Positions 63,588 through 64,000 of a stretch of DNA of 64,000 nucleotides are shown one piece after another. The notes under the pieces were generated by a model. That model did no database searches. It saw only the letters and a program-made list of their open reading frames with translations, and was not told where the DNA came from. Positions within the stretch are counted from its first letter, which is position 1. Every line of letters begins with the position of its first letter. Position numbers and translations under genes: made by a program. The stretch covers positions 66,354 through 130,353 of the forward strand of contig NZ_LT891956.1 of NCBI RefSeq assembly GCF_900186465.1, read 5' to 3'. This DNA comes from Centipeda felix (lineage in GTDB: Bacteria; Bacillota; Negativicutes; Selenomonadales; Selenomonadaceae).

Positions 63588-64000
63588 TGGCGGAGATCAT
63601 CGAGACGACAGGCAAGACCGTCGAGGATGCCCTCGCAGCAGCACTGGAAAAACTCGGCTGCGGCCGCGAGGAGGTCACCTACGAGGTGATTCAGGAGCCG
63701 TCAGGCGGCTTCCTCGGGCTCTGGGGCAAACGCGAGGCGCGCATCCGCGTCACGACGCGTCCCATCATCCGTCCGCATCATCAGGAGATCCCGACCCCGC
63801 CGCCGCCGACCATCACCGCTGCACCGCGCGAGGAGAGTGTGCCCGCGCGCAGCGAGGACGACGGCTTCGACCCGCGCGCCAAGCGCTACCACACTGATCT
63901 GCGCTCCTCCGCACGCCGCGCTGCGGCAGGCGATGGATCGCGCATGGAGACCGAGCGGCGCGAACCTGCCCCGCGGCGAGAGCGTCCTGCACGGGACGAC
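63587..64000 (+). CDS. jag: Jag/KhpB-like RNA-binding protein (3' end outside window)
   Basis: First 138 codons. The Jag N-terminal domain is present (MAEIIETTGKTVEDALAAAL, GCGREEVTYEVIQEPSGGFL, GLWGKREARIRV), followed by a Pro/Arg-rich linker; KH and R3H domains lie beyond the edge. Starts inside the yidC stop (TAATG), typical of this operon. Confidence 0.92.
   Translation, partial: MAEIIETTGKTVEDALAAALEKLGCGREEVTYEVIQEPSGGFLGLWGKREARIRVTTRPIIRPHHQEIPTPPPPTITAAPREESVPARSEDDGFDPRAKRYHTDLRSSARRAAAGDGSRMETERREPAPRRERPARDD

Overview
The window looks like the origin-proximal chromosome of a high-GC Selenomonas-type member of the Negativicutes (Firmicutes). The evidence is the conserved gene orders dnaA-dnaN-S4-recF-dciA-gyrB (minus strand, 61.7 to 53.4 kb), rpmH-rnpA-yidD-yidC-jag (plus strand, 62.0 to 64.0 kb) and DUF2232-gdpP-rplI-lonC (minus strand, 4.9 to 0 kb), together with strong Shine-Dalgarno sequences and frequent TTG/GTG starts. 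The genus is inferred from protein character; no search was run.

Layout. 0-7 kb: c-di-AMP phosphodiesterase operon and a frameshifted membrane MutS-like ATPase. 7-20 kb: small unknown proteins, a sugar isomerase/mutase pair, two tandem paralogous membrane diguanylate cyclases, DUF805 membrane proteins, tRNA-Arg(CCU) and a DUF1659/DUF2922 pair. 20-36 kb: regulators, an alcohol dehydrogenase, a dicarboxylate transporter, dCMP deaminase, a small toxin gene, MgtC, a remote DnaA-box cluster, CYTH, LCP cell-wall ligase, malic enzyme, a GT41 glycosyltransferase and gyrA. 36-48 kb: an acetyltransferase and a sialic-acid/amino-sugar catabolic cluster (nagB-nagA-nanE-nanA-SSS transporter-yhcH-nanK-mutarotase-flavoprotein-rpiR), all on the minus strand. 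48-53.4 kb: an accessory zone with a large unknown coiled-coil protein, a fused gene remnant, a cas-less CRISPR array, a broken toxin copy and a second intact one. 53.4-64 kb: the replication core and the oriC-type DnaA-box clusters on both sides of dnaA.

Repeats pervade the window. Eight full copies of a 167-168 bp element (TA ends, inverted termini, a long internal hairpin, no transposase) behave like a MITE, and several remnants remain. Element ends supply the stop codons of dnaA, the alcohol dehydrogenase and a ComK-like gene. A second repeat (about 150 bp, two copies) keeps its hairpins by compensatory changes. A third is a GC-rich hairpin repeat. Five terminators share an ACGAAG/CTTCGT stem.

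The best candidate for an undescribed system is a three-copy type I toxin-antitoxin family. It encodes a 22-residue hydrophobic peptide (METYEF.../MGTYEF...) whose leader hides the ribosome site in a hairpin, faced by a convergent antisense RNA with a canonical promoter in every copy. The third copy has lost its toxin 5' end at a MITE and keeps only the antitoxin.
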